Positions 1-5,624 of a stretch of 6,861 nt of DNA are shown here, in pieces. The DNA comes from Acidimicrobiia bacterium (GTDB lineage Bacteria; Actinomycetota; Acidimicrobiia; Spongiisociales; ZC4RG35). The number at the start of each line of letters is the position of its first letter. Position 1 is the first letter of the stretch. The translations under genes and the position numbers were made by a program. Location: positions 1 to 6,861 of the forward strand of contig JAOUGY010000202.1 in NCBI GenBank assembly GCA_029865445.1. Reading direction: 5' to 3'. The notes beneath the pieces were generated by a model. That model was not told where the DNA came from. It searched no databases and saw nothing but the letters and a program-made list of their open reading frames with translations.

Positions 1-1
1 A

Positions 2-1303
2 GATCAGGGCCTGGGATGGCTCAACAAGACGGCCCGTGGCGTCGGCGGCGACAGCGTCACCAGCGGCCTCGAGGGTGCATGGACCACCAACCCGACCAAG
101 TGGGACAACGGCTACTTCGATCTGCTGCTCAATTACGAGTGGGAATTGAAGAAGAGTCCGGCGGGGGCATGGCAGTGGGAACCGATCGACATGCCCGACG
201 ATGTCAAACCCGTCGACGTCGAGGATCCGTCGATCCGGCGCAACCCGATCATGACCGACGCCGACATGGCGATGAAGGTCGATCCGATCTACCGCCAGAT
301 CTCGGAACGGTTCTACAACGACTTCGAGTACTTCACCAAAGTATTCGCCCGGGCGTGGTTCAAGCTCACCCACCGAGACATGGGTCCGAAGGTTCGCTAT
401 CTCGGCCCCGACGTGCCTACCGACGACCTCCTCTGGCAAGACCCTGTTCCGGCCGGTCCCACCGGCTACGACGTCGAGGACGTCAAGGCTCGGATCCGGG
501 CCGGCGGCCTCAGTGTCGCCGACATGGTGGCGACTGCCTGGGACAGCGCCCGAACCTATCGCGCCTCCGACATGCGGGGCGGGGCCAACGGGGCCCGCAT
601 CCGGCTCGCCCCACAGAAAGACTGGGCAGGCAACGAGCCGGAGAGGCTGGCGAGGGTCCTGGCCGTGTACGAGCAAATCGCGTCCGACACCGGAGCGAGT
701 GTCGCCGATGTGATCGTGCTGGGCGGCAACGTGGGCGTCGAGACGGCGGCCAAGGCTGCCGGTACAGACCTCGCGATGTCCTTCTCTCCAGGGCGAGGCG
801 ACGCCACGGCCGAGATGACCGACGTCGAGTCCTTCGAACCGCTCGAACCCATCCATGACGGGTTCCGGAACTGGCTCAAGGACGACTACGTGGTCAGCTC
901 CGAGGAGCTTCTCCTCGATCGAGCACAGCTGATGGGGCTGACGGCTCCCGAGGTGGTGGTGTTGCTCGGCGGGCTCCGGGTGATGGGAGCGAATCACGGC
1001 GGGTCCAAGGCCGGAGTTTTCACGGACAGGGAAGGGGCGCTGACCACCGACTTCTTCACGGCTCTGACCGATATGGGGTATGTGTGGGTCCCGGCCGGTG
1101 ACGGAACCTATGAGGTGCGCGATCGGGTGAGCGGCGACGTGAGGTGGACGGCCAGCAGGCTCGACCTCGTGTTCGGTTCGAACTCGGTGCTCCGCTCCTA
1201 TGTCGAGCTGTATGCGCAGGACGACAACCAGGGCAAGTTCGTGAACGACTTCGCCGTGGCTTGGACGAAGGTGATGAACGCGGATCGGTTCGACCTGAGC
1301 TGA
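2..1303 (+). CDS. katG: Catalase-peroxidase KatG, C-terminal 433 residues (5' end outside the window)
   Basis: Cytoplasmic haem b enzyme that disproportionates hydrogen peroxide and also acts as a broad peroxidase. The frame is open from base 2 to the TGA at 1301-1303. Compared from memory with Mycobacterium tuberculosis KatG, residue 1 here matches about residue 295, so the active-site Arg/Trp/His, the proximal His270 and the Tyr and Met of the Met-Tyr-Trp adduct lie upstream. Visible landmarks are the TSG motif (Ser21, equivalent to Ser315), proximal Trp27 (Trp321), the proximal Asp in TDADMAMKVD (Asp88, equivalent to Asp381), and Arg125 in HRDMGP, the mobile arginine (Arg418) needed for catalase turnover. 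The C-terminal pseudo-peroxidase domain follows, with GGANGARIRL, TDVESFEPLEP, GGLRVMGAN and DLVFGSNS, ending in NADRFDLS as is usual. A loop before VADVIVLGG is shorter than in the mycobacterial enzyme. No frameshift is seen. The usual furA neighbour would lie upstream, out of view. Confidence 0.97.
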   Translation, partial: DQGLGWLNKTARGVGGDSVTSGLEGAWTTNPTKWDNGYFDLLLNYEWELKKSPAGAWQWEPIDMPDDVKPVDVEDPSIRRNPIMTDADMAMKVDPIYRQISERFYNDFEYFTKVFARAWFKLTHRDMGPKVRYLGPDVPTDDLLWQDPVPAGPTGYDVEDVKARIRAGGLSVADMVATAWDSARTYRASDMRGGANGARIRLAPQKDWAGNEPERLARVLAVYEQIASDTGASVADVIVLGGNVGVETAAKAAGTDLAMSFSPGRGDATAEMTDVESFEPLEPIHDGFRNWLKDDYVVSSEELLLDRAQLMGLTAPEVVVLLGGLRVMGANHGGSKAGVFTDREGALTTDFFTALTDMGYVWVPAGDGTYEVRDRVSGDVRWTASRLDLVFGSNSVLRSYVELYAQDDNQGKFVNDFAVAWTKVMNADRFDLS

Positions 1304-1325
1304 ATCTGCCTGTTTGACGCAGCGC

Positions 1326-1366
1326 GACCGGGCCTCGAGGATTTGGTGTAACCCAGAGGCCCGGTC
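1326..1366 (+). terminator. Hairpin terminator candidate after katG
   Basis: Bases 1326-1336 (GACCGGGCCTC) and 1356-1366 (GAGGCCCGGTC) form a perfect 11-bp inverted repeat with a 19-base loop, starting 23 bases after the katG stop. There is no T-run after the stem. GC-rich actinobacterial terminators often lack one, so termination is likely but not certain. It separates katG from the acyltransferase gene on the same strand. Confidence 0.6.
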
Positions 1367-1406
1367 ACCTGGCCCCGACGGAACGGTCATGCCCGTGCAG
1401 GCTGTC

Positions 1407-1412
1407 TAGCCT
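1407..1412 (+). promoter_or_regulatory. Possible -10 hexamer TAGCCT before the acyltransferase gene
   Basis: TAGCCT fits the actinobacterial TAnnnT -10 pattern. It ends 10 bases before the GTG at 1423, which would give a very short leader. No convincing -35 is seen about 17 bases upstream, and no Shine-Dalgarno sequence lies before any candidate start. It is weaker than the matching sites at 4741, 5186 and 5625 because the spacing is longer. Confidence 0.35.
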
Positions 1413-1422
1413 CTTGCGGTAC

Positions 1423-2049
1423 GTGCCCGAATCTGCCGCCCTAGACAATCCGATTCCGCCGCTCGGTCGGATCATGTGGGCGGTGGGTCCGACCGTGATT
1501 CGTCTGGTCGGGCGTCCCGCCATCTCGTTGCGGATCGAGTCGCACGCTCCGCTGCCAGACCCTCCGTTCGTGGTGGCGGCCAACCACTACTCACACCTGG
1601 ACCCGCCACTGATCGGCGCCTCGATCCGGCGCACCGTTCGTTTCCTGGCTCTCGACGAGCTGGCCGAAGCGAACCGGTTTCTGGCGGGCGCTCTCCCGCT
1701 CTTCGGCGCCATTCCGGTTCCCCGCGTGCGACTTCCGATCGGTGCCCTCCGGACCGCGATCGCACGGTTGGAGGCCGGGGAGGTGGTGGGAGTGTTTCCC
1801 GAAGGGACCCGGGTTGCCCGATGGGGTGATCGCGCTCCCAAGAGGGGAGCCGCCTGGCTGGCGTGCAGGACCGGCACCCCGCTCGTCCCGGTAGCGGTGG
1901 TCGGAACCGACCGGGTGTTCGGTGTCGACAACAGCTTCCGCCGGGCTCCCGTGCGGGTGATCGTTGGTCGGGCGCTGGCTCCGGATGGAGAAGACGCCAC
2001 CTCACTCACCGTTCGGTGGGCGGATTGGATGGAGAGCCGGCTCGGCTAG
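1423..2049 (+). CDS. PlsC-like 1-acyl-sn-glycerol-3-phosphate acyltransferase
   Basis: Likely transfers an acyl group from acyl-CoA or acyl-ACP to lysophosphatidic acid, or a related acceptor, at the inner face of the membrane in phospholipid synthesis. Numbered from the GTG at 1423 (208 residues), the catalytic HX4D motif is in NHYSHLD (His55, Asp60). The acceptor-phosphate motif FPEGTR is at 125-130, and PLVPVAVVGTD is the usual fourth block. Length is normal for a minimal single-domain PlsC. The start is uncertain: TTG 1414, GTG 1423 and ATG 1474 are all in frame and none has a good ribosome binding site. GTG 1423 is chosen because a TAGCCT hexamer lies 10 bases upstream; ATG 1474 would still keep all motifs. 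The 3' end overlaps the convergent regulator gene by 44 bases. The family also acylates glycolipids and other acceptors, so the substrate is not fixed. Confidence 0.88.
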   Translation: MPESAALDNPIPPLGRIMWAVGPTVIRLVGRPAISLRIESHAPLPDPPFVVAANHYSHLDPPLIGASIRRTVRFLALDELAEANRFLAGALPLFGAIPVPRVRLPIGALRTAIARLEAGEVVGVFPEGTRVARWGDRAPKRGAAWLACRTGTPLVPVAVVGTDRVFGVDNSFRRAPVRVIVGRALAPDGEDATSLTVRWADWMESRLG

Positions 2050-2350
2050 TTAACAGTTCGAGAACGCCGGTCATGTGATCCCGGTAGAGGGCCAGGGCGT
2101 GGGCGCCCGCATCGGTGAGGCGGTACACGGTCCTTGTCGTCTTTCCGACGATCGTCTTCTCGATCTCGATGTACCGCGCCGCTTCGAGCCGGGCCGTGTG
2201 TGAGGAGAGGTTTCCCTTCGTCATCCCCGTCTGCTCCAGGAGGAACAGGAAGTCGGCTTCCTCGACGGCGCTGAGGATCACCAGGATGGCCAACCGGGCC
2301 GGTTCGTGTACGAGTCTGTCTGGCTCGATCCGGGGGAGTGGGTCACTCAC
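2006..2350 (-). CDS. Small winged-helix (MarR/ArsR-like) transcriptional regulator
   Basis: A 114-residue DNA-binding protein consisting of little more than one winged helix-turn-helix. Residues 16-30 (EPARLAILVILSAVE) look like the first helix. Residues 33-60 carry the HTH, with recognition-helix stretch TKGNLSSHTARLEAARYI. Residues 62-78 (IEIEKT then RTVYRLT) form the wing, followed by a helix ending in YRDHM that may dimerise. The layout resembles the winged-helix group often named HTH_27/HTH_34 in Pfam (from memory). GTG at 2350 is preferred over an in-frame TTG at 2359 because GTGAGTGA overlaps the stop of the upstream membrane-protein gene by 8 bases, which suggests translational coupling. 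It shares one transcript with that gene and probably represses it through the inverted repeat at 2992-3008. No ligand domain or metal-binding cysteines are seen, so the signal is unknown. The 3' end overlaps the acyltransferase gene by 44 bases. Confidence 0.88.
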   Translation of the reverse strand: MSDPLPRIEPDRLVHEPARLAILVILSAVEEADFLFLLEQTGMTKGNLSSHTARLEAARYIEIEKTIVGKTTRTVYRLTDAGAHALALYRDHMTGVLELLTSRAGSPSNPPTER

Positions 2351-2963
2351 CGTCGGCAACCGGATGATGCTGCAGGAAGTTGGTCAGGGTCCACGCGCCG
2401 ACGATTGCGAGGGGGATTGCCACTCCGAGCAGATGCCACCCGACATAGGAGTAGGACTCGCCTGTGCCCACCCACCAGGCCAGTCCGCCGCTCACTGCAG
2501 ACCACGCAGCAATCGCGTTGTGCCGTGCCATCTTCGACCTCACTGCGGCGTACCGGAAGCCGGCAGCGATGGTCACCCCCGAAACCAACGGTGCTGCTCT
2601 TCGCCATTCGGCCGCGTCGGTCGCTCCGCCGGTGACGATCACAACGAGCGCCATGAGGGCGAATGATCCGGCGATGAAGGCAAGCATCCCCCGGGTTGAG
2701 TCCTTGGAGTCGTCGGCCCGCTCCTTGTAGTACCCGATTCGGGGATAGATGATCCGCTCTCTGATCCGATCGACGAGCTTCCATCCGTAGAGCACCCACA
2801 TTGCGGCGAGAATCCCCGCGCTGCCGGGGCCGACCAACCAGGAGACCGCCAGCGAGCCCAGGACTCCCGCAGCAAACAACTCCAAAAGTCCGTCCCGGTA
2901 GCCGGCAGCACGAGCCCTGAGTCCCATTTCATCCAGCGCGCCATCGTCGAATTTGTCACTCAT
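2343..2963 (-). CDS. Multi-pass membrane protein of unknown function, co-transcribed with a winged-helix regulator
   Basis: A 206-residue protein with a charged, probably cytoplasmic N-terminus (1-25, containing RAAGYRDGLLEL) and about six hydrophobic segments: roughly 27-45, 48-64, 93-111, 125-141, 150-166 and 173-197. A basic loop between segments two and three contains the distinctive RERIIYPRIGYYKER (68-82). The arrangement resembles a small family of uncharacterised membrane proteins paired with winged-helix regulators that I recall but cannot name. There is no transporter signature, catalytic motif or nucleotide-binding site. The start is ATG at 2963 with only a weak ribosome binding site (AGTGGA-like). 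A strong promoter at 3010-3038 predicts a leader of about 40 bases. It is the first gene of the operon, followed with 8 bases of overlap by the regulator. An envelope or membrane-stress role is possible but not shown. Confidence 0.85.
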   Translation of the reverse strand: MSDKFDDGALDEMGLRARAAGYRDGLLELFAAGVLGSLAVSWLVGPGSAGILAAMWVLYGWKLVDRIRERIIYPRIGYYKERADDSKDSTRGMLAFIAGSFALMALVVIVTGGATDAAEWRRAAPLVSGVTIAAGFRYAAVRSKMARHNAIAAWSAVSGGLAWWVGTGESYSYVGWHLLGVAIPLAIVGAWTLTNFLQHHPVADGE

Positions 2964-2991
2964 GTTCCACTTCGGTCAAGTGTTGCAGACC

Positions 2992-3008
2992 GGTTTGCGT
3001 CGCAAACC
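2992..3008. promoter_or_regulatory. Probable operator: perfect 8-1-8 inverted repeat
   Basis: GGTTTGCG (2992-2999), one central T, and CGCAAACC (3001-3008) form a perfect 17-bp palindrome. It lies directly downstream of the -10 hexamer of the minus-strand promoter and covers the predicted transcription start near 3003, the classic place for a repressor. The natural candidate to bind it is the winged-helix regulator encoded second in the same operon, giving negative autoregulation. It is about 120 bases from the divergent oxidoreductase gene, so control of that gene is possible but less clear. Confidence 0.75.
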
Positions 3009-3009
3009 T

Positions 3010-3038
3010 ATTGTATCGATCATGGGCTGGTTCGTCAA
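3010..3038 (-). promoter_or_regulatory. Sigma70-type promoter of the membrane protein/regulator operon
   Basis: On the minus strand, TTGACG (3038 to 3033), a 17-base spacer and TACAAT (3015 to 3010) match the sigma70 consensus closely, at the ideal spacing. The predicted start site is near 3003, inside the inverted repeat, and the ATG at 2963 follows about 40 bases later. It is the best promoter match I found in the window and is unusually AT-rich for this DNA. Confidence 0.78.
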
Positions 3039-3113
3039 GACCCGACGGCCTGGCAACGGTGTAAGAGCGGTCGCACCCCAACCACGCCCCGAACTAGCGT
3101 CTGTCGCCACAAC

Positions 3114-3119
3114 AAGGAG
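3114..3119 (+). promoter_or_regulatory. Ribosome binding site AAGGAG that fixes a TTG start
   Basis: AAGGAG ends 8 bases before the TTG at 3128, an ideal distance. The next in-frame ATG (3137) would be 17 bases away, too far. The family's usual N-terminus also fits the TTG start. A weak TAnnnT hexamer (TAGCGT, 3095-3100) sits a short distance upstream and could be the -10, but no -35 supports it. Confidence 0.8.
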
Positions 3120-3127
3120 CAGCGAGA

Positions 3128-4099
3128 TTGAGAGCGATGGTCGTCGAAGCGTTTGGCGGTCCCGACGTATTCGAGTTGCGGGACGTGCCCGACCCGGTCG
3201 TCGGGCCGGGACAAGTACGAGTCGGAGTCGACCACTGCGGAGTGAATTTCACCGACGTCAGGAACCGCCGCGGTGACGGGCTTGGGAGACCGCCGATGGT
3301 CGTGGGCATCGAAGTGGCAGGACGGGTGCTGGAAGTCGGTGAGGGCGTCGAGCGGCTGCAGGTCGGTGACGCGGTCGCCGCTCTGTGCGGGGGAGACGGC
3401 TATGCCGAACAGGTGGTCACCGATGCCGCTCGTGTCGTGCGCCTGCCAGCGGACCTTGCCGGTGATCCGGTGGCGGCGTGCGTTGTGGGCGTCCTCCCGT
3501 CTGCGCTCAACCTGCTGCGTCATGGAGGGCGGGTGCAGCCCGGGGAGTCGATGCTGTTTCACGGAGCGGCCGGCGGTGTGGGCTCGGTGTTCGCGCAGGC
3601 GGCGAAGGTGCTCGGGTTGGGTCCGACCATCGGCACGGTCGGCAGCCAGTCGAAGGTCGATGCGGCCCAGCGGTTTGGGTATGCCAACGTGGTTGTTCGG
3701 GACGGGTTCGTGGATTCGATTGGCGGCCTGACCGAGGGCAGGGGAGTGGACGTCGTCTTCGACCCCATCGGAGGTGCGGTCCGGGCCCGGTCGTGGGAGG
3801 CGCTCGCCGATTTTGGGCGGCTCGTCCACTTCGGGAACGCCTCCCATGAACCAGAAGTGGTTCCTGCCGCCGACGCTCTCAGAGCCCGCGGGCTTGGCTA
3901 CATGGGCTACTCAGGCGGCCAGCACGCCGTCCGTGATCCCCAAACGGTTCGGTCGTCTTGGCTCGAGGCGGTTGATCTCGTGGCCTCAGGACGCGTGGTG
4001 ATCGAGGTGACGGAGGTGTTCTCGCTGGCCGATGCCGCCCGTGCACACGCGCTGTTTGAGGGCGGCGAGACCGTGGGCAAAGTCGTTCTCGCCCCCTGA
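3128..4099 (+). CDS. NADPH:quinone oxidoreductase-like medium-chain dehydrogenase/reductase
   Basis: A cytoplasmic enzyme of the zinc-free quinone oxidoreductase (QOR) branch of the medium-chain dehydrogenase/reductase superfamily. It is expected to use NADPH to reduce quinones or activated double bonds in enones or enoyl thioesters. The 323 residues have the normal length. The N-terminal GroES-like domain (about 1-115) opens MRAMVVEAFGGPDVFEL and contains GVNFTDVRNR (38-47) and GIEVAGRVLEVGEGV (60-74). The Rossmann fold has the QOR-type nucleotide loop GAAGGVG (146-152), then DVVFDPIGG (208-216), and the protein ends with a typical FSLADAARAHALFEGG...GKVVLAP tail. The four-cysteine structural zinc loop and the catalytic zinc ligands of alcohol dehydrogenases are absent. 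The true substrate cannot be told from the sequence. The start is TTG at 3128, set by AAGGAG 8 bases upstream. It is transcribed divergently from the membrane protein operon. Confidence 0.92.
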   Translation: MRAMVVEAFGGPDVFELRDVPDPVVGPGQVRVGVDHCGVNFTDVRNRRGDGLGRPPMVVGIEVAGRVLEVGEGVERLQVGDAVAALCGGDGYAEQVVTDAARVVRLPADLAGDPVAACVVGVLPSALNLLRHGGRVQPGESMLFHGAAGGVGSVFAQAAKVLGLGPTIGTVGSQSKVDAAQRFGYANVVVRDGFVDSIGGLTEGRGVDVVFDPIGGAVRARSWEALADFGRLVHFGNASHEPEVVPAADALRARGLGYMGYSGGQHAVRDPQTVRSSWLEAVDLVASGRVVIEVTEVFSLADAARAHALFEGGETVGKVVLAP

Positions 4100-4189
4100 C
4101 ATCTCGATCCAGAATCCGGGCGGAGTGCTGGGGCCTTCCGGCTGTGACTGGGGTCATGCGCCCCTGGCGACCCGGCCGGTGAATTCGAG

Positions 4190-4201
4190 ACCTTCGAAGG
4201 T
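4190..4201. repeat. Perfect 12-bp palindrome in front of the 2TM gene
   Basis: ACCTTCGAAGGT reads the same on both strands. It lies 11 bases before the AGGAGG ribosome binding site of the small membrane protein gene. It could be a regulator-binding half-site pair or part of the leader's fold. No promoter hexamer is clear beside it. Confidence 0.45.
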
Positions 4202-4212
4202 AAGCGACTCTG

Positions 4213-4218
4213 AGGAGG
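4213..4218 (+). promoter_or_regulatory. Strong ribosome binding site AGGAGG that fixes a GTG start
   Basis: A full AGGAGG, within the run GAGGAGGAG (4212-4220), lies 5 bases before the GTG at 4224. This decides the start of the 95-residue membrane protein even though its frame stays open further upstream. Confidence 0.85.
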
Positions 4219-4223
4219 AGAAA

Positions 4224-4511
4224 GTGTCGCACGAAGACAGGGTCCTGGTCAGCGCCAAGAGGAACCTCAAGGCGATCCGGGACTTCATGTACCACCTGAT
4301 GGTCTTCATCTTCGTCAGTGGATTGCTCGTGATTCTCGACGTTCGCGCCGGCGTGGGTGACCAAGCAGTGCTCGGGTTGGACTGGGCCTACTGGGTCATC
4401 CTCTTCTGGGGCATCGGCCTCGTCGGTCATGCGATCTTCGCATTCTTTGGCGACCACAGGATCGAAGCCCGGTACGAGATGGAACGGACCAAGGAGCACG
4501 TCGGCAGCTGA
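4224..4511 (+). CDS. Small two-helix membrane protein (2TM domain-like)
   Basis: A 95-residue protein with a basic N-terminal segment (RVLVSAKRNLKAIRDF, 6-21), a first membrane helix at about 22-38 (the stretch MYHLMVFIFV and on), a short loop, a second helix at about 54-75 (WAYWVILFWGIGLVGHAIFAFF), and a charged tail. The pattern of a basic approach, F-x-Y-H at the first helix, and a W-G-I-G-L-x-x-H-A block in the second is that of the '2TM domain' family (Pfam PF13239, from memory). In other proteins it occurs alone or fused to signalling domains; its biochemical role is unknown. The start is GTG at 4224, set by the AGGAGG at 4213-4218. It follows the oxidoreductase gene by 124 bases, probably as its own unit, and a hairpin sits directly after the stop. 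Confidence 0.85.
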   Translation: MSHEDRVLVSAKRNLKAIRDFMYHLMVFIFVSGLLVILDVRAGVGDQAVLGLDWAYWVILFWGIGLVGHAIFAFFGDHRIEARYEMERTKEHVGS

Positions 4512-4513
4512 CC

Positions 4514-4541
4514 GGTCGACCGGCATCAACGCCGGCCGATC
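4514..4541 (+). terminator. Hairpin terminator candidate after the 2TM gene
   Basis: Bases 4514-4524 pair with 4531-4541 around the loop ATCAAC. The core CCGGC/GCCGG is perfect. The stem extends to about 11 positions with one A-C mismatch (4519/4536) and one G-T pair (4515/4540). It begins three bases after the TGA. There is no T-run. The region also contains the palindrome CCGGTCGACCGG (4512-4523), which would form a competing fold. Confidence 0.55.
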
Positions 4542-4740
4542 CAGGACAACGAATCACGTCACGAATGTCCGGGCGGACGGAGTCAGCCCCGCATGGCAAT
4601 CCTCCACCCGCCATCTTCGGAGGCGATGGGTCTGGACGGAATGGGCTGTGAATGCGATGACCGTGGTCGTCCTCTCCACCGTCGTCTTCCGGCGCGGCAT
4701 GATCGAATGATGCAGGCCATTCGTGCCCTGGCCGCGACGC
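4542..4740. other. Noncoding stretch without a recognised feature
   Basis: About 200 bases between the hairpin after the 2TM gene and the -10 hexamer of the AraC gene. Short open frames exist on both strands, but none has a ribosome binding site or a recognisable product. A small CCTCC/GGAGG inverted pair occurs near 4600-4617. I see no clear promoter or RNA gene. An operator for the AraC-type regulator would be expected near its right end, but I cannot identify one. Confidence 0.4.
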
Positions 4741-4746
4741 TACGCT
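4741..4746 (+). promoter_or_regulatory. -10 hexamer TACGCT of a likely leaderless AraC-family gene
   Basis: TACGCT fits TAnnnT and ends 7 bases before the GTG at 4754, so transcription would begin at or next to the start codon. No Shine-Dalgarno sequence is present (GGGCCGG only). No good -35 is seen. Confidence 0.55.
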
Positions 4747-4753
4747 GGGCCGG

Positions 4754-5188
4754 GTGACGCCTGAGGAACTGGCCGACCTCGCCCACCTGCGGCGTGCCCG
4801 CGACCTCATGGATCGCGAGTACCACCGCCCGCTCGATGTTGCGGAAGTCGCCCGAACGGCTCTCATGTCCACCGCCCACTTCTCCCGCAAATTCCGCGCC
4901 GCATATGGGGAGACGCCGCACGCCTATCTCATGACCCGACGGATGGAGCGGGCCAAGGCTCTGCTTCGCGGCGACGATCTCTCGGTCACCGAGATCTGCA
5001 TGGCAGTCGGATTCACGTCGCTCGGATCGTTCAGCGCCAGTTTCAGAAACATGGTCGGCGAGAGCCCGACGGCGTATCGCGCTCGGGACCACAGTGATCT
5101 GGCGAGCGTGCCCGGATGCATCGCCAGGGACGCCACCCGTCCCGCATCGAGCAGGATCGGAGAAGCGGTCGGGGCGCCGGTTCCGTAG
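4754..5188 (+). CDS. AraC-family transcriptional regulator, DNA-binding domain only
   Basis: A 144-residue protein in which the AraC/XylS DNA-binding domain lies almost at the N-terminus. The first helix-turn-helix is about 27-48 (LDVAEVARTALMSTAHFSRKF). A linker helix contains PHAYLMTRRMERAKALL (55-71). The second HTH is about 76-98 (LSVTEICMAVGFTSLGSFS), ending with the family signature GESPTAYRAR (102-111). The usual large N-terminal sensor domain is missing, and the 33-residue tail is low in structure. Short AraC proteins of this type commonly precede a VOC-family gene in actinobacteria (recalled), which is the case here: the VOC start is 12 bases after this stop. It probably controls that gene and itself. 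The start is GTG at 4754, supported by the TACGCT hexamer 7 bases upstream, with no Shine-Dalgarno. How it senses a signal without a sensor domain is unclear. Confidence 0.92.
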   Translation: MTPEELADLAHLRRARDLMDREYHRPLDVAEVARTALMSTAHFSRKFRAAYGETPHAYLMTRRMERAKALLRGDDLSVTEICMAVGFTSLGSFSASFRNMVGESPTAYRARDHSDLASVPGCIARDATRPASSRIGEAVGAPVP

Positions 5189-5191
5189 CCT
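5186..5191 (+). promoter_or_regulatory. -10 hexamer TAGCCT of a likely leaderless VOC gene
   Basis: TAGCCT ends 8 bases before the ATG at 5200. Its first three bases are the TAG stop codon of the AraC-type gene, so the stop and the promptly following promoter share sequence. There is no Shine-Dalgarno before the ATG. The gene may also be read through from the upstream gene. Confidence 0.5.
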
Positions 5192-5199
5192 CACCTCGC

Positions 5200-5607
5200 A
5201 TGGACATCACTCTCTCCCAATGCTTCGTGATCGTGACCGACCCTGACGCTGCCCTCGCCTTCTACCGGGACGCGCTGGGACTCGACGTACGGAATGACGT
5301 CGCCAACGGTGGCTTCCGCTGGATCACGGTGGGCGCCGCCAACCAACCGTCCGTCTCGATCGTGTTGACCAACTATCTGAACGGGAGTCCGGCGGATTCC
5401 GACACGGTTGCCGGGCTGGTGGCAAAGGGAGCGCTCAACGGGGTCCACTTCCACACCGACGATCTCGACGCCACGTTCTCCCATGTGCGGCTCTGGGGCG
5501 CCGAGATAGTCTCCGAGCCCGCCCAGCAGCCGTGGGGAACCCGTGACTTTGCGCTGAGGGACCCGTCGGGGAACCTCATCCGGATCGACCAGCCACCCGC
5601 TTCCTGA
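5200..5607 (+). CDS. VOC-family protein (glyoxalase/bleomycin-resistance/dioxygenase fold)
   Basis: A 135-residue cytoplasmic protein with the two beta-alpha-beta-beta-beta halves of the vicinal oxygen chelate fold. The first half has VTDPDAALAFYRDALGLDVR (12-31) and GGFRWITVG (37-45). The second has GVHFHTDDLDATF (81-93), the typical WGTRDFALRDPSGNLIRI (112-129) and a short tail. In metal-using members the last strand usually ends with a ligand Glu (NLIEL type); here that position is Arg128. A classical glyoxalase I or dioxygenase metal site is therefore unlikely, and a binding or sequestering role such as drug binding is possible. The ATG at 5200 is chosen over an upstream in-frame ATG at 5116 because the family begins MDIT and 5116 lies within the AraC gene. 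It follows the AraC gene by 11 bases and precedes the UvrA-like gene by 28. Confidence 0.9.
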   Translation: MDITLSQCFVIVTDPDAALAFYRDALGLDVRNDVANGGFRWITVGAANQPSVSIVLTNYLNGSPADSDTVAGLVAKGALNGVHFHTDDLDATFSHVRLWGAEIVSEPAQQPWGTRDFALRDPSGNLIRIDQPPAS

Positions 5608-5624
5608 ATGCTCCGAGCCGCAGG

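Larger units (their letters stand above)
4100..4223 (+). other. 124-base gap between the oxidoreductase and the 2TM protein gene
   Basis: No gene is seen. A weak hairpin can be drawn from CCGGC (4138-4142) with GCCGG (4175-4179), enclosing GGGG (4150-4153) and CCCC (4161-4164). It is a poor but possible terminator for the oxidoreductase gene. The right end holds a 12-bp palindrome and the ribosome binding site of the next gene, annotated separately. Confidence 0.4.

Noticed and set aside
1..146. Possibility that katG is broken and starts at the TTG at 146
   Set aside because: The frame is open from base 2 and its first 48 codons encode conserved KatG sequence (GLGW, TSG, the proximal Trp), so the gene simply enters from upstream.
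16..858. A 280-codon plus-strand open frame in another frame of katG
   Set aside because: It is Arg-rich without motifs, while the overlapping frame matches KatG along its entire length.
1314..1342. TTGACG at 1314-1319 as a -35 element after katG
   Set aside because: The hexamer 17 bases downstream is GAGGAT, which is not a -10, and the site overlaps the terminator-like hairpin.
3035..3847. A 270-codon minus-strand open frame over the oxidoreductase gene
   Set aside because: It has no recognisable domain and is fully explained as a shadow of the QOR-like gene, which has a strong ribosome binding site and conserved motifs.
4032..4223. Longer N-terminus for the 2TM protein, starting within the oxidoreductase gene
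   Set aside because: The frame is open but the extra residues look like random coding, and AGGAGG 5 bases before the GTG at 4224 marks the true start.
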